DNA from: an uncultured Clostridia bacterium
GTDB lineage: Bacteria; Bacillota; Clostridia; Christensenellales; Borkfalkiaceae
DNA: 64,000 nt
Assembly: GCA_944354125.1 (NCBI GenBank)
Contig: CALVPT010000006.1
Coordinates: 1 to 64,000, forward strand
Direction of reading: 5' to 3'
The translations under genes and the position numbers were made by a program. Positions 34,457-44,154 of this stretch are shown piece after piece; position 1 is the stretch's first letter, and every line of letters begins with the position of its first letter. Below the pieces are notes generated by a model, which had not been told where the DNA came from, did not search any database, and saw nothing but the letters and a program-made list of their open reading frames with translations.

Positions 34457-35539
34457 ATGAAAAAGTTTATAAGTATACTTACGGCTGCCGCGCTTACGGC
34501 AGGACTTGCGGCTTTTGCCGCAGGATGCGGAGGTTCGGGCGATGCCGACCTTGAAAACGGCACGCTCTCGGCGAAAGGATATGCCTCTCTGACGGAGGCG
34601 GCTACCGCCTGCGTAACCGAGGAAATTGCAGGCGACACCACGGCGGCAACCTATAAGTCATACACCGCCGAGCGCCTTCTCGAGGACAAGGAAATAGAAA
34701 AGCTTAACATCACCGACGAACAGAGGGCAAAGGTCACGCGCGCCGAGGAGGGCAAAATTACCTATTCCGTACCCGATGCAGACGGCAATGCGCAGGAATA
34801 TACGACGGACGTAATACTCGTCAATCTGGGCACCGAGGTGTCGTACTACATATCCGAGCCCGAAGATGGCGAATGGCTGACTCACAGCTATTTCGACAAG
34901 GTCAACAAGGCATACTATGACAACTTCACGGCTAAGCTTTCCGCAAACATGTCGACTTCCACGGGCGGCGTGACGGTCACCCAGACTATGGAATACGAAC
35001 TCAGATACACGGGAACGGAGCTATGGCTTAAGATGAGCATTCCTTCGACGGTCAGCCCCACGGCGGCAAATCAGACGATAGAACTGTTTGCCGAAAACGA
35101 CGATGGCGGCATTCGCACATACACGCGAATAAACGACGGTCAATTCACGACGGACACCACCGCCAGCTACTCTTCGCTTGAGGAACTGCTTGAAGAGTCG
35201 ATGGCAAGTTCGGACAGCATGGCGCAGCTCGACCACAGCTACTTCGTAAAGACAAGCTTCGGCTTCAGCCTCGATGATCAGAAATTCACCGAATTCATAG
35301 ACAAGATGTTCTTCTCCATGCAGTTAGGCGCAGACATAGATATCGGCGAAATATCCTTCGACTGCTACGTAACCGACGGCATTGTCACCTCCTCTTCCTG
35401 CAAATGCGAAATAAGCGCCGCCGCAGAGGGACAGACGGCATCCGTTTCAATGGATATGCAGATGAACATAACCGACATTGGCTCGACGACGATAGAGATG
35501 CCCGACAAACTTACAGGGCTCATTCAGCCGGGCAACTGA
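34457..35539 (+). CDS. secreted lipoprotein, function unknown
   Basis: A 360-residue protein with a lipoprotein signal (lipobox AAGC, Cys24). The mature part has a Thr/Ser-rich beta region around GGVTVTQTMEYELRYTG and a C-terminal half like lipid- or ligand-binding beta shells (repeated strands ending ITDIGSTTIEMPDKLTG). No catalytic motif was recognised; it resembles the many Clostridial lipoproteins with LolA/LppX-like texture. A consensus promoter suggests high expression. A terminator follows 27 bp after the stop. Confidence 0.75.
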   Translation: MKKFISILTAAALTAGLAAFAAGCGGSGDADLENGTLSAKGYASLTEAATACVTEEIAGDTTAATYKSYTAERLLEDKEIEKLNITDEQRAKVTRAEEGKITYSVPDADGNAQEYTTDVILVNLGTEVSYYISEPEDGEWLTHSYFDKVNKAYYDNFTAKLSANMSTSTGGVTVTQTMEYELRYTGTELWLKMSIPSTVSPTAANQTIELFAENDDGGIRTYTRINDGQFTTDTTASYSSLEELLEESMASSDSMAQLDHSYFVKTSFGFSLDDQKFTEFIDKMFFSMQLGADIDIGEISFDCYVTDGIVTSSSCKCEISAAAEGQTASVSMDMQMNITDIGSTTIEMPDKLTGLIQPGN

Positions 35540-35565
35540 ACGTAATCTGAATTTAACCGCATTTT

Positions 35566-35596
35566 TGCCGCCGCAACGAAACCCGTTGCGGCGGCA
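35566..35596 (+). terminator. terminator of the lipoprotein gene
   Basis: A 13-bp perfect stem (35566-35578 with 35584-35596) followed by CCATTTTATTTG. Confidence 0.75.
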
Positions 35597-35612
35597 CCAT
35601 TTTATTTGAGCT

Positions 35613-35653
35613 TTGCGCGGCGGCATTATACGGCATCTTGCGCGGCGGCATTA
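35613..35653. repeat. duplicated 16-bp sequence
   Basis: TTGCGCGGCGGCATTA occurs at 35613-35628 and again at 35638-35653, 25 bp apart, between a terminator and the next promoter. It could be a binding site pair or a small duplication. Confidence 0.5.
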
Positions 35654-35705
35654 AAAGCCGACATTCTTCGACGGCGGTCGGAATTGTACCTTTATAATTT
35701 TACTA

Positions 35706-35734
35706 TTGACATCGGGCGCATAAAGCACTATAAT
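35706..35734 (+). promoter_or_regulatory. sigma-A promoter of the small membrane protein
   Basis: TTGACA (35706-35711), 17-nt spacer, TATAAT (35729-35734): a perfect consensus, 34 bp before the ATG. Confidence 0.93.
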
Positions 35735-35767
35735 ATATGTATACTAATAAAAAGGAGAACATCTTAA

Positions 35768-35992
35768 ATGGCAAGAGGAAAAAGCGATTATTTCGGTCTT
35801 GGCTATATCGTCAGCGTAATCCTGGCAATTATCCCCGTAACGTCCTGGTTGCTCGGCGCAATCACCAGACTTACCGAGGGCAAGATTGTATCCTTCATCT
35901 TAAGGCTCGTCCTCGGATGGAACATAATCTGGATTTGCGACCTTGTACTCATGATCATCAGCAAGCACATTTTACGTCTTCTCAATATATAA
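35768..35992 (+). CDS. small two-helix membrane protein
   Basis: A 74-residue protein with two hydrophobic helices (about 9-32 and 42-66) separated by a short charged loop (TRLTEGK). AAAGGAG precedes the ATG. It is a monocistronic gene with a perfect promoter and a strong terminator, so it is probably abundant. It resembles in size the YqaE/Pmp3 small hydrophobic proteins but lacks their clear signature. Function unknown. Confidence 0.75.
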   Translation: MARGKSDYFGLGYIVSVILAIIPVTSWLLGAITRLTEGKIVSFILRLVLGWNIIWICDLVLMIISKHILRLLNI

Positions 35993-35999
35993 GACGGAA

Positions 36000-36030
36000 A
36001 GAGAGCTCCCCTCGGGGGAGCTCTCTTTTT
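36000..36030 (+). terminator. intrinsic terminator, plus strand
   Basis: A 12-bp perfect stem (36000-36011 with 36015-36026), 3-nt loop, then four or more T. Strong. A second hairpin without a T-run follows at 36033-36069. Confidence 0.93.
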
Positions 36031-36114
36031 ATGTGCGCCCGTTGCATAATTAAGTGCAACGGGGCGCACCGTCATTGCCGAAGCCGGCAAGCTGTTTGGT
36101 TCTTTTAAGTTTTG

Positions 36115-36147
36115 CATGAAAAAAGCGACGGCTGTTGCCGTCGCTTT
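36115..36147 (-). terminator. terminator of the ribosomal protein cluster
   Basis: An 11-bp perfect stem (36122-36132 with 36137-36147) followed on the minus strand by TTTTTCATGC, 9 bp past the rplQ stop codon. Confidence 0.92.
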
Positions 36148-36156
36148 AAGCGTAAA

Positions 36157-36663
36157 TTAAACGAGCTCGATGATTGCCTCTTCAGCAGCGTCGCCGCGGC
36201 GCTCGCCGAGAAGATAGATGCGGGTATAACCGCCGCCCTGGCCGAGTTCTTCCTTGCGCTGAGCATACTTGGGAGCGATTTCGTTGAACAGCTTCTCCAT
36301 GAGGGGATGCTGGATGTCCTTCGTCCTTGCCTTATACTCCGACTTCTTTTCGTTGAAGCCCTTTATTTCCTGAAGGTCGCGGAGCTTTGCCATGATGGCG
36401 CGGCGTACGGCGAGCTTCTTGGCGCTGTCCTTTACTACCTTTACGGTAACTTCCTTGCCCTTGGAATCGGTCTTTGTAACTTCCTTTTCTTCGTTAAGGT
36501 CGTAAACGCTCATCGCTTTGGTTATAATCTTTTCAACATAGGGCTGAAGTTCCTTAGCCTTAGCAGCCGTCGTCTTAATCCTACCGTACCAAAGGAGTTC
36601 GGAAGCCTGATTTCTGAGCAATGCAATTCTCTGTTCTGATGTTCTTCCCAATTTACCGGGCAT
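36157..36663 (-). CDS. rplQ: 50S ribosomal protein L17 with insertion
   Basis: A 168-residue protein; the family is usually near 115-130. The N-terminus (LGRTSEQRIALLRNQASELL) and the C-terminus (GGGYTRIYLLGERRGDAAEEAIIELV) are standard. About 45 extra residues sit in the middle, including a charged VTKTDSKGKEVTVKVVKDS stretch. It is the last gene of the ribosomal cluster, 4 bp after rpoA, and ends at a strong terminator. Confidence 0.96.
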   Translation of the reverse strand: MPGKLGRTSEQRIALLRNQASELLWYGRIKTTAAKAKELQPYVEKIITKAMSVYDLNEEKEVTKTDSKGKEVTVKVVKDSAKKLAVRRAIMAKLRDLQEIKGFNEKKSEYKARTKDIQHPLMEKLFNEIAPKYAQRKEELGQGGGYTRIYLLGERRGDAAEEAIIELV

Positions 36664-36667
36664 GATA

Positions 36668-37621
36668 TTAGTCCTCCTTGTTTGCTAACGAAAGACCGTA
36701 GGATTGAAGCTTCAAGATTACTTCGTCCAGCGACTTTCTGCCAAGGTTTCTTACCTTGAGCATTTCGTCTTCCGTCTTTTTGGTTAAATCTTCTACCGTG
36801 TGTATGTTCGCACGCTTCAAGCAGTTGTACGAACGTACAGATAAATCCATATCTTCGATCGCCATTGCCAGAATCTTCTGCTGGCGGTCGTCCTCGTTCT
36901 TGACGAGTATGTCCATATCCCTTATCGTATCCGAAAGGTCGACGAACAGGCTGATGTGATCCTGCATTATCTTTGCCGCAAGGGAAACGATTTCCTTCGC
37001 CGAGAATGCGCCGTTCGTCCATACTTCGAGTATGAGCTTGTCAAAGTCGGTGTTCTGGCCGACCCTGGTGTTCTCTACGCTGTAGTTTACCTTCTTTACG
37101 GGCGTGTATATGGAGTCGATGGGGATATAGTCTATGAGTTCCGACCTGGTGTGGTCTGCGCCCTTATAGCCCCTGCCGCGGCCGATGGTAATTTCCATAT
37201 CGATCTTGCCGCCCTCGTCAACGGTGCATATGTGCTGGTCGCCGTTTATAATCTCTATTTCGGCGTCCTGCTCGATATCGCTTGCCTTGACCTCTGCGGG
37301 ACCTTCCTTATAGAGATGAACTACCTTTACGTAGTCCCTGTCCGTAACTTTGGTCTTGATTGCGAGAGTCTTTAAGTTGAGGATTATTTCGGTTACGTCC
37401 TCCTTGACGCCGGGCACGGCGGAAAACTCGTGCTTTACCGAACCGTCAAGAAATCTTATGCCCTGTGCCGCTGCGCCGGGCAATGCGGACAAGAGTATTC
37501 TTCTAAGGCAGTTGCCTATTGTAAGACCGAAGCCCTTTTCGAGGGGTTCAACGACTACCTTCGCATAGGACTGGTCTTCGCTTTCCACTACCTCTATTCT
37601 GGGCATATCCATTTCGATCAT
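36668..37621 (-). CDS. rpoA: RNA polymerase alpha subunit
   Basis: A 317-residue subunit. The N-terminal assembly domain is clear ([30 protein letters not shown]). A linker around 230-240 leads to a C-terminal domain with the DNA-contacting helix-hairpin-helix ([25 protein letters not shown]-type). It is 24 bp after rpsD, in the standard rpsM-rpsK-rpsD-rpoA-rplQ order. Confidence 0.98.
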   Translation of the reverse strand: MIEMDMPRIEVVESEDQSYAKVVVEPLEKGFGLTIGNCLRRILLSALPGAAAQGIRFLDGSVKHEFSAVPGVKEDVTEIILNLKTLAIKTKVTDRDYVKVVHLYKEGPAEVKASDIEQDAEIEIINGDQHICTVDEGGKIDMEITIGRGRGYKGADHTRSELIDYIPIDSIYTPVKKVNYSVENTRVGQNTDFDKLILEVWTNGAFSAKEIVSLAAKIMQDHISLFVDLSDTIRDMDILVKNEDDRQQKILAMAIEDMDLSVRSYNCLKRANIHTVEDLTKKTEDEMLKVRNLGRKSLDEVILKLQSYGLSLANKED

Positions 37622-37645
37622 ATGCTACCTCCTGAATTTTAATTA

Positions 37646-38269
37646 TTACTTGGAGTACAATTCGACAATCATATGCTCCGCAATCTGGCTGTCGATATCG
37701 TCCCTTGCAGGAAGTGCAATTACCTTGCCCTCAAGCTTTTCGGGATTGAATTCCAGCCACTTGGGGAGATTTGCCGCCTTAGCGGACTTTATCGCCTCGA
37801 AGTACTTATTTGATGTCTTGCTTTCCTTGACGGCTACGATATCGCCTTCCTTAACGATGTAGGAGGGGATGTTTACCTTCTTGCCGTTTACCGTGAAGTG
37901 TCCGTGATTTACAAGCTGTCTTGCCTGTGCGCGGGATACGCCGAGACCCATGCGGAATACGACGTTGTCCAGCCTTCTTTCGAGAAGGGAGAGCATGTTT
38001 TCACCGGTGATGCCCTTCATGCGGTCAGCTGCTTCATAGTAAGCCCTGAACTGACCTTCCTGTACGCCGTAAATACGCTTAACCTTCTGCTTTTCTCTGA
38101 GCTGCTGGCCGTATTCGGATATCTTCTTTCTGCCTGCGCCGTGTACGCCGGGTGCAACGGGACGCTTTTCAAAAGGGCACTTGCCGCTAAAACACTTATC
38201 GCCCTTTAAAAAGAGCTTCGAGCCTTCTCTTCTGCAAAGACGGCATTTTGCTTCTCTGTATGTTGCCAT
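37646..38269 (-). CDS. rpsD: 30S ribosomal protein S4 (zinc form)
   Basis: A 207-residue primary 16S rRNA binder. The N-terminal zinc ligands Cys9, Cys12, Cys26 and Cys31 are present, which many rpsD copies lack. The S4 RNA-binding domain follows ([26 protein letters not shown]). In Bacillus and enterics S4 represses its own operon, so the rpsM leader upstream is a plausible target here. Confidence 0.98.
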   Translation of the reverse strand: MATYREAKCRLCRREGSKLFLKGDKCFSGKCPFEKRPVAPGVHGAGRKKISEYGQQLREKQKVKRIYGVQEGQFRAYYEAADRMKGITGENMLSLLERRLDNVVFRMGLGVSRAQARQLVNHGHFTVNGKKVNIPSYIVKEGDIVAVKESKTSNKYFEAIKSAKAANLPKWLEFNPEKLEGKVIALPARDDIDSQIAEHMIVELYSK

Positions 38270-38287
38270 AATCTGATCCTTCCTCCT

Positions 38288-38689
38288 TTATACTCTACGA
38301 CGCTTAGGCGGTCTGCAGCCGTTGTGGGGTATGGGCGATACGTCCGAAATAAGGGTTATTTCGAGTTCGCAGTTTGCAAGTGCGCGGATTGCAGATTCTC
38401 TGCCTGCGCCGGGACCCTTTACATACACTTCTACAGTGCGGAGTCCGTGTTCCTTTGCTGCCTTTGCCGCCGTTTCGCATGCCATCTGAGCTGCGAAGGG
38501 AGTACCCTTCCTCGAGCCCTTGAATCCGAGCGCGCCCGCGCTGGACTGGCTGATTGCGTTACCCTGCATATCCGTAACGGTTACCAAAGTATTGTTGAAA
38601 GATGACTGAATGTGTACCTGACCTTTATCGACCTTCTTAAGCTCCTTGCGCTTTCTTGTAACGGTCGTCTTCTTTGTTGCTGCTGCCAT
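38288..38689 (-). CDS. rpsK: 30S ribosomal protein S11
   Basis: A 133-residue protein of the 30S platform. Conserved [34 protein letters not shown] and the C-terminal [15 protein letters not shown] are intact. It is 22 bp after rpsM and 18 bp before rpsD. Confidence 0.98.
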   Translation of the reverse strand: MAAATKKTTVTRKRKELKKVDKGQVHIQSSFNNTLVTVTDMQGNAISQSSAGALGFKGSRKGTPFAAQMACETAAKAAKEHGLRTVEVYVKGPGAGRESAIRALANCELEITLISDVSPIPHNGCRPPKRRRV

Positions 38690-38711
38690 AAAGCTTTATA
38701 CTCCTCCTACC

Positions 38712-39086
38712 TTACTTTGCGCCCTTCTTCTTGGCTACCGTGCGGCGAGGTCCCTTCCTCGTCCTTGCGTTTCTCTTGGAAGACTGGCCCCTTACAGGCA
38801 GACCCTTCCTGTGGCGGATGCCCCTGTAACAGCCGATTTCCATAAGTCTTTTGATGTTGAGCGAAACTTCGCTGCGGAGTTCGCCTTCTACTCTGTAATT
38901 GTGATCGATATACTCTCTGAGCTTGGATACCGTCGTTTCGTCGAGATCCTTAACCCTCGTGTCGGGGTCTACGCCCGTTGCGGCAAGGATCTTCTTAGAG
39001 GTAGCAAGTCCTATACCGTATATATAGGTAAGGCCTATTTCTACTCTTTTCTCTCTGGGTAAATCTACACCGGCAATACGTGCCAT
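38712..39086 (-). CDS. rpsM: 30S ribosomal protein S13
   Basis: A 124-residue protein of the 30S head. [36 protein letters not shown] and the basic [16 protein letters not shown] tail are as expected. It lies 459 bp after rpmJ, and its own promoter at 39447-39476 and long leader make it the start of a semi-independent alpha-operon transcript. Confidence 0.98.
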   Translation of the reverse strand: MARIAGVDLPREKRVEIGLTYIYGIGLATSKKILAATGVDPDTRVKDLDETTVSKLREYIDHNYRVEGELRSEVSLNIKRLMEIGCYRGIRHRKGLPVRGQSSKRNARTRKGPRRTVAKKKGAK

Positions 39087-39440
39087 ACGATTTATTTCCT
39101 CCGTTTAATTGGCTATTAAGCCCTCTGAATTTTATTTTTTATATATGGAAACCCGCGACGTCGGCAGGGCGCATTTTAGAATTGGAATGTCTGCGCCGCC
39201 GAAGGCGGAATTGTTTTTGAATTTATTGGACTTGCGCCCAAAAAATCAGACGGTTGCGGAAAAATTTTCCGTTTACGCCGCGGCCCATGCGCGAAAAAAT
39301 CATAATTTTTCCGCAGGCGCCGCCATCAATGGTTGCTTCGGACGAGTTATATATGTATTTCAAAACGCGAAAATGGCGGCAAAAGTAGGCTATGCCCGCG
39401 TACATTTCCGCGGACAAGCTCCTTTCACCGAAATTTTGCA
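39087..39440 (-). promoter_or_regulatory. long foldable leader of rpsM
   Basis: About 350 nt between promoter and rpsM with no convincing gene (one 72-codon frame is open but looks like chance). An 11-bp perfect stem (39256-39266 with 39304-39314) competes with a local hairpin (39258-39263 with 39265-39270), and a UUCG-capped hairpin lies at 39196-39208. Mutually exclusive pairings suggest regulation, possibly by S4. Confidence 0.5.
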
Positions 39441-39446
39441 TATTAC

Positions 39447-39476
39447 ATTATATCACAACCGAAGTTGAAAAAGCAA
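39447..39476 (-). promoter_or_regulatory. internal sigma-A promoter before rpsM
   Basis: Minus strand TTGCTT (39471-39476), 18-nt spacer, TATAAT (39447-39452) with an extended TGA just before the -10 box. Confidence 0.78.
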
Positions 39477-39545
39477 GAAATTACCGACACAAAGTTCGGC
39501 AATTTTTGCTCGTTTTTAAAATTTTTTTATAAGGCAGCGCGATTT

Positions 39546-39662
39546 TTAGCCCTGTCTCTGCTTATGGCTCTTGTTCTTGGAACAGATAACCATAACCTTG
39601 CCGTTTCTTTTGATGACCTTGCACTTGTCGCACATAGGCTTAACCGAGGGTCTTACTTTCAT
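39546..39662 (-). CDS. rpmJ: 50S ribosomal protein L36 (zinc form)
   Basis: A 38-codon gene read directly from the minus strand: [20 protein letters not shown], then a tail ending [10 protein letters not shown]. Zinc ligands Cys11, Cys14, Cys27 and His33 identify the C+ form. It is preceded by AAGGAG and lies between infA and rpsM in the standard order. Confidence 0.97.
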   Translation of the reverse strand: MKVRPSVKPMCDKCKVIKRNGKVMVICSKNKSHKQRQG

Positions 39663-39872
39663 AATTGTACTCCTTAAAAGTTATTTGTCGTCGGTGTCCG
39701 TCTTCATTGAAAGAACCGACCTGCAGCCGTCGGATTTTTCCGCCGCGCTGCTTGCAGGCTCATGTGCGCCGCTCTAGCCGCGCGCCCGATCTCTTAATTC
39801 AGCCTGCCGTCCTCCGCACGGCTTTGTGCCGACGGGGGCCGTTCATCGTCCTTAAGCCGTCTAACCCGTCCG

Positions 39873-40094
39873 TCAGGACTTGCTGCGCCAGGTTATCCTG
39901 CCCTTGGTGAGGTCATACGGGCTCATCTCGAGCTTGACCGTGTCGCCCTCTATAATTCTTATATAGTTGAGGCGAAGCTTGCCCGAAATGTACGCCGTGA
40001 TGACGTAACCGTTGGAAAGCTGAACTTTGAAGTTTGCGTTGGGAAGGCACTCGATTACCTTGCCCTCCGCCTCGATTACATCGTCCTTAGACAA
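39873..40094 (-). CDS. infA: translation initiation factor IF-1
   Basis: A 73-residue OB-fold protein binding the A site of the 30S subunit. [39 protein letters not shown] and KGRITWRSK are typical. It overlaps nothing and is 4 bp after the KOW-type gene. The following 210 bp to rpmJ hold no recognisable gene. Confidence 0.98.
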   Translation of the reverse strand: MSKDDVIEAEGKVIECLPNANFKVQLSNGYVITAYISGKLRLNYIRIIEGDTVKLEMSPYDLTKGRITWRSKS

Positions 40095-40098
40095 AATG

Positions 40099-40395
40099 TT
40101 ACTCCTCCGACTGAACTTGGTTTATAAGTTTTTTTGCTAAATTCTTAAGGCCGTACGCGACGGTGACGTCGAACGATGCATCGAAGGGCATCTTTACGCC
40201 TATGTCCGCCGCGGCCATTTCATACAGCCTGACGTGTCTTAAGTTCTTTCTCTTGGGATTGGCGAGCGTACGCTTTTTTCCGTCCGCCACCCATACGAAT
40301 GCGTTCTCCGCGCGGACGACGACGTAGAACCTGCCTTCGTCGCGCCCCTGCACGCTTTGAACTACCTCTCCCTGGAAGGGGGTCTTTAACTTCAT
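40099..40395 (-). CDS. KOW-domain RNA-binding protein, L14e-like
   Basis: A 98-residue protein beginning [20 protein letters not shown], a KOW-type beta barrel start, with a middle [20 protein letters not shown]. It matches the small KOW/L14e-related proteins encoded between map and infA in many Clostridia; the role is probably ribosome- or RNA-associated but not established. The start at 40395, 7 nt after the map stop, is chosen over a longer frame that overlaps map by 53 nt. Confidence 0.88.
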   Translation of the reverse strand: MKLKTPFQGEVVQSVQGRDEGRFYVVVRAENAFVWVADGKKRTLANPKRKNLRHVRLYEMAAADIGVKMPFDASFDVTVAYGLKNLAKKLINQVQSEE

Positions 40396-40402
40396 ATAGC
40401 CA

Positions 40403-41149
40403 TTACAGGGTAAGGATTTCCACCCCGTCCTCTCTGATGAGCACGGTATTTTCATAGTGGGCGGAGGGCTTTTTGTCGGCGGTTGTCACCGTCCAGCCGT
40501 CCTGCTTGTCGAAAATTACCTTGTAAGTGCCCATGTTTATCATCGGCTCTATGCAGATGGTCATGCCTGCCTTGAGGCGCATGCCCGTGCCCTTTCTGCC
40601 ATAGTTGGGAACCGAGGGGTCCTCGTGCATTTCCCTGCCTATGCCGTGACCTACAAGCGCCCTGACGACGCCGTAGCCGTGGCTTTCCGCGTGGGTCTGT
40701 ACCGCATAGCCGATATCGAAGAGCGGCGAACCTGCCCTGAGCCCTTCAATAGCCTTGAAGAAACATTCGCGCGTGACCTCGACAAGCTTACGCTTTTCTT
40801 CGGACACATTGCCTATCATGAACGTGCGCGCCGCGTCGCCGTTGAAGCCGTTCTTTTCCGCCGTGATGTCGACGCTGACTATGTCGCCCTCTTCGATGAC
40901 TCTGTCACCGGGGATGCCGTGCACGACGACTTCGTTGACGGACACGCAGGCGCTTGCCGGATAGCCGTAATACCCCAGCGATGAGGGGATTGCGCCGTTT
41001 GCCGTGATGTATTTATATACAAGCTCGTCGACCTGTTTGGTCGTCATGCCTGCACAGATGTGTTTGCCCACATACTCCAGCGTTTCCTTGACTATGCGGC
41101 AGGGTTCGCGCATAAGGGAGATTTCTTCTTCCGTCTTTACGCTTATCAT
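40403..41149 (-). CDS. map: methionine aminopeptidase, type I
   Basis: A 248-residue enzyme removing the initiator Met from nascent proteins. The metal ligands of the pita-bread fold are present: [20 protein letters not shown] supplies the two Asp, [16 protein letters not shown] the His, and CIEPMI plus NTVLI the Glu region. It starts within the adk stop (ATGA overlap), so translation is coupled. Confidence 0.97.
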   Translation of the reverse strand: MISVKTEEEISLMREPCRIVKETLEYVGKHICAGMTTKQVDELVYKYITANGAIPSSLGYYGYPASACVSVNEVVVHGIPGDRVIEEGDIVSVDITAEKNGFNGDAARTFMIGNVSEEKRKLVEVTRECFFKAIEGLRAGSPLFDIGYAVQTHAESHGYGVVRALVGHGIGREMHEDPSVPNYGRKGTGMRLKAGMTICIEPMINMGTYKVIFDKQDGWTVTTADKKPSAHYENTVLIREDGVEILTL

Positions 41150-41778
41150 TTACGCAGACCTTCGAGAGCCGCGCATACAAGCTCGAACACCTCTTTGGGC
41201 GACTTGGTGCCGCACTCGATGTTTACGAGCTTGCCCTGCTTTTTGTAGTACTCGGCAACGGGTGCCGTCTGGCTGAAGTATGTATCCAGTCTGCTCTTTA
41301 CGGTTGCGGGATTGTCATCCTCGCGCTGGTAGAGCTCCTTGCCGCACTTTGCGCACGTCGTGCGTCCGTTGAGCGTCGATACGTGATAGCTTTCGCCGCA
41401 GCTGCACACTCTGCGTCCGCAGATTCTGTCCATGAGAAGGGACGCGTCTACGTCGATGTTGAGGCAGACGTCTATCTTTGCGAACTTGTCAAGCTCCTCC
41501 GCCTGGAATACGTTGCGGGGGAAGCCGTCGAGCATATAGCCCTTGTTGACGTCGTCCTTTGTAAGTCTGTCCTTGACTATGTCGCAGGTTACCTCGTCGG
41601 GGACGAGTTTACCGGCGTCGATATAGCTCTTTGCCACCTTGCCGATGGGCGTTCCGCCCTTGATGTTGGCGCGGAATATGTCGCCCGTCGAGATGTGGAC
41701 AAGATTGTACTTTTCTTCAATGAGGCTGGCCTGGGTGCCCTTTCCTGCACCGGGTGCGCCGAGTAATACTATATTCAT
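41146..41778 (-). CDS. adk: adenylate kinase (zinc-lid form)
   Basis: A 210-residue enzyme interconverting AMP, ADP and ATP. The P-loop [10 protein letters not shown] starts at residue 7. The long LID domain carries a Cys4 zinc site (CSCGESYHV, then CAKCGKELY). The start at 41778 with AGGTG upstream gives the family N-terminus. The frame is open a further 96 codons, but that region is structured repeat copy B, so longer predictions would be wrong. Confidence 0.97.
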   Translation of the reverse strand: MNIVLLGAPGAGKGTQASLIEEKYNLVHISTGDIFRANIKGGTPIGKVAKSYIDAGKLVPDEVTCDIVKDRLTKDDVNKGYMLDGFPRNVFQAEELDKFAKIDVCLNIDVDASLLMDRICGRRVCSCGESYHVSTLNGRTTCAKCGKELYQREDDNPATVKSRLDTYFSQTAPVAEYYKKQGKLVNIECGTKSPKEVFELVCAALEGLRK

Positions 41779-41790
41779 CTGACACCTATC

Positions 41791-42006
41791 TCGTTGATTT
41801 TGTTTTCTTTGGTGCGGAAACAAAATCAACGACTTTAGTGGCTCTGCCACTCTTGCCGCAACATTGCTTCGGCACACAATTATTTGAGGTTGCGGCAATT
41901 CACGCCGCTGCCCGCCCGACGAAGTCGGTCGCACGGAGCTTCTGCGAAGTATGTTGCTGCCGCAACAAATATGGTGCGCTGGCGCAGGGAAACCCTGCTT
42001 GCGCAC
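41791..42006 (+). repeat. structured dispersed repeat, copy B (inverted)
   Basis: The only copy in the opposite orientation to A, C and D. In plus coordinates: P4 at 41791-41832; P3 at 41837-41851; P2 at 41853-41862 with 41889-41898; P1 at 41974-42006 closed by GTGCGC/GCGCAC with an inner GCAGGG/CCCTGC. Between P1 and P2 it carries about 60 extra bases with two additional small hairpins. It lies between secY and adk, its P4 end 12 nt before the adk start codon. Confidence 0.85.
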
Positions 42007-42068
42007 ATAAATATTTTTGAAACAGTTCCCCAAAGGTGCGACGGGCAGGTTACACCCGATTAGCAACC

Positions 42069-43424
42069 TTATTTAAGAAAGCCCCTGTAATTCTTCATCA
42101 TGAGCTGAGACTGAAGCTGCTTATCGAGCTCGAGAGCTACCGATACGACAATCAGAATACCCGTGGTGGAGAATACGCTGATAAGATCCGTCGACATTCC
42201 CACGCCCGTAAGAATTACGGCGAGGATGGAAGGGATGAGCGCGACTATCGTAAGATAGATTGCGCCGAACAGCGTTATGCGGCCGTTGATCTTCCTGAGG
42301 TAATCGGCCGTGGGCTTGCCGGGACGTATGCCCTGAATGAAGCCGCCGTTCTGCTGTATCGTCCTCGAGATGTCGTCGGGGTTGAACTGCATGGACGCAT
42401 AGAAGAATGCGAATGCGAATATGAGTATGCAGAGCGCCACCATATAGATGAACTGTCCGTACCAGTTGGGCGAATTTGCGGCGAACCAGTTGGTTACGCC
42501 CGTTTCAAACGCCGAGCCGGGCCAGAAGAAGCTGGCGAGCATTGCGGGAATGGAGATAAACGCGAACGCGAAGATGAGGGGCATTACGCCTGCGCCGGCT
42601 ATGCGCAGAGGGATGACCGACGACTGACCGCCGTACATCTTTCTGCCCTTTACCTGCTTTGCGTACTGCACGGGAATCTTCCTTTCGGAAAGGTCTACCG
42701 CTACTATTGCCGCAAACTCGAATATGGTGAGAATGATGAAGCCGAGTACTTCCCAGAGCACTACGGGGTTGCCCGTGAATGCGTCAACGAACTTGGCTAC
42801 TATCTGGTCGCCCGCGGTGGAAAGTATACCTATGAATATGATAAGGGATATGCCGTTACCGATGCCGTATTCGGTGATTCTTTCGCCGAGCCACATTACG
42901 AGCATTGCGCCTGCCGTGTATACCACGGTGAGGAATATGCCTGCAATCCACTTTGCGCCTACTTCGCCGATTGCGGTGTTGCTGCCGAATCTGACGAGAT
43001 CAACTACTTCGTTGCCGCTCGAAAGGCCGAAGTTTACGATGATGCCCACTGCCTGCGCTATTGCGAGCAGAATGGTGACGTATCTCGTAATCTGGGCAAT
43101 CTTTTTCCTGCCCTCTTCGCCCTGTTTGGACAGTCTTTCAAGCGCGGGAATACCCACGCTTAAAAGCTGAATTATAATCGAGGCATTGATGTAGGGGCTT
43201 ATGCCGAGTGCGAAAAGCGTCGCATTGGTGAGCGAACCGCCCGAAATTGCGGACATGATTTCCAGAAACGACTTGTCCTGAATGACTTCCCTGAACGCGC
43301 CGGCGTCGATGCCGGGAACGGGAATGTAACAGCCGATTCGGAAAGCAAGCAAGAGAAGAAGCGTAAACCAGATCTTCTTGCGTATATCCTTATTCTTAAA
43401 ACAATTTTTTATTGTTTCAAACAT
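42069..43424 (-). CDS. secY: protein translocase subunit SecY
   Basis: A 451-residue polytopic channel protein with ten predicted membrane helices. Conserved segments include [13 protein letters not shown] near the start, the plug region [19 protein letters not shown], and the ribosome-contacting loop with [17 protein letters not shown]. It is followed not by adk at once but by a 290-bp gap holding repeat copy B. Confidence 0.98.
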   Translation of the reverse strand: MFETIKNCFKNKDIRKKIWFTLLLLLAFRIGCYIPVPGIDAGAFREVIQDKSFLEIMSAISGGSLTNATLFALGISPYINASIIIQLLSVGIPALERLSKQGEEGRKKIAQITRYVTILLAIAQAVGIIVNFGLSSGNEVVDLVRFGSNTAIGEVGAKWIAGIFLTVVYTAGAMLVMWLGERITEYGIGNGISLIIFIGILSTAGDQIVAKFVDAFTGNPVVLWEVLGFIILTIFEFAAIVAVDLSERKIPVQYAKQVKGRKMYGGQSSVIPLRIAGAGVMPLIFAFAFISIPAMLASFFWPGSAFETGVTNWFAANSPNWYGQFIYMVALCILIFAFAFFYASMQFNPDDISRTIQQNGGFIQGIRPGKPTADYLRKINGRITLFGAIYLTIVALIPSILAVILTGVGMSTDLISVFSTTGILIVVSVALELDKQLQSQLMMKNYRGFLK

Positions 43425-43494
43425 TTAAAACCTCTCTTGCGGCGGCCGCATCGGGCAACTTGCCTGCGCAGACGCCGTATGCCTACCGATAAGA

Positions 43495-43956
43495 TTATTC
43501 GGCGTCGTTTGCAAGAACTTCGCAAGTGCCGCCGACCTTTTCGATGGCCGCCTTGGCGCTTTCGGAGAACTTTGCTGCCTTTACGGTAAGTGCGACTTTG
43601 ATTTCGCCCTTGCCGAGAACCTTTAATCCGCCGTTATTCTTTACCAGCTTTGCAAGCTTGTTTTCTACGACGTAGTCATAGTCTACAACCGTGCCTGCGG
43701 GTACCGATTCAAGCTGCGAAAGGTTTATGATGAGGTAAGAGGTTGCCCACTTGTTGTGGAAGCCTCTCTTGGGGATTCTTCTGTGAAGGGGCATCTGGCC
43801 GCCTTCGAAGCCGGGACGTACGCCGCCGCCCGAACGAGCCCACTGACCCTTGTGTCCTTTACCTGAAGTCTTGCCCTTGCCGGAACCGATGCCTCTGCCT
43901 AATCTCTTGGGAGAAGTCGTTGCGCCCTCTGCGGGCTGTAATGTATCTATTCTCAT
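43495..43956 (-). CDS. rplO: 50S ribosomal protein L15
   Basis: A 153-residue protein with the flexible Gly/Arg-rich N-terminus (KRLGRGIGSGKGKTSGKGHK) that threads into 23S rRNA, and a folded C-terminal domain. It is 12 bp after rpmD. Seventy bases with a GC-rich stretch separate it from secY. Confidence 0.98.
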   Translation of the reverse strand: MRIDTLQPAEGATTSPKRLGRGIGSGKGKTSGKGHKGQWARSGGGVRPGFEGGQMPLHRRIPKRGFHNKWATSYLIINLSQLESVPAGTVVDYDYVVENKLAKLVKNNGGLKVLGKGEIKVALTVKAAKFSESAKAAIEKVGGTCEVLANDAE

Positions 43957-43968
43957 AATATCTTCTCC

Positions 43969-44142
43969 TTATACCTCTTCGACCTTAAGAAGGTACTTTA
44001 CCTTTTCGATCTGTCCCAGGTTTGCGGGAGTGCTCTCCAAGGTCTTGGTCGAACGGATCTTTTTAAGTCCCAACGCCGCAACGGTAGCCTTTACCGTCTT
44101 GGTCTCGTTGGATACGCTTTTAATTAACGTAATCTTTACCAT
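43969..44142 (-). CDS. rpmD: 50S ribosomal protein L30
   Basis: A 57-codon gene read directly from the minus strand, starting MVKITLIKSVSNETKTVKAT and ending KVKYLLKVEEV. The pattern TLIKS, then LGLKKIRSTKTLEST matches L30. It sits between rpsE and rplO as in all complete spc operons, with 12 bp on each side. Confidence 0.97.
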   Translation of the reverse strand: MVKITLIKSVSNETKTVKATVAALGLKKIRSTKTLESTPANLGQIEKVKYLLKVEEV

Positions 44143-44154
44143 AATATCCTCCGC

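Noticed and set aside
39223..39441. 72-codon minus-strand frame just after the rpsM promoter
   Set aside because: Its ATG lies 5 nt from the -10 box, so it could be leaderless. But the peptide has no recognisable features, and the region is rich in alternative RNA pairings, so it is treated as leader.
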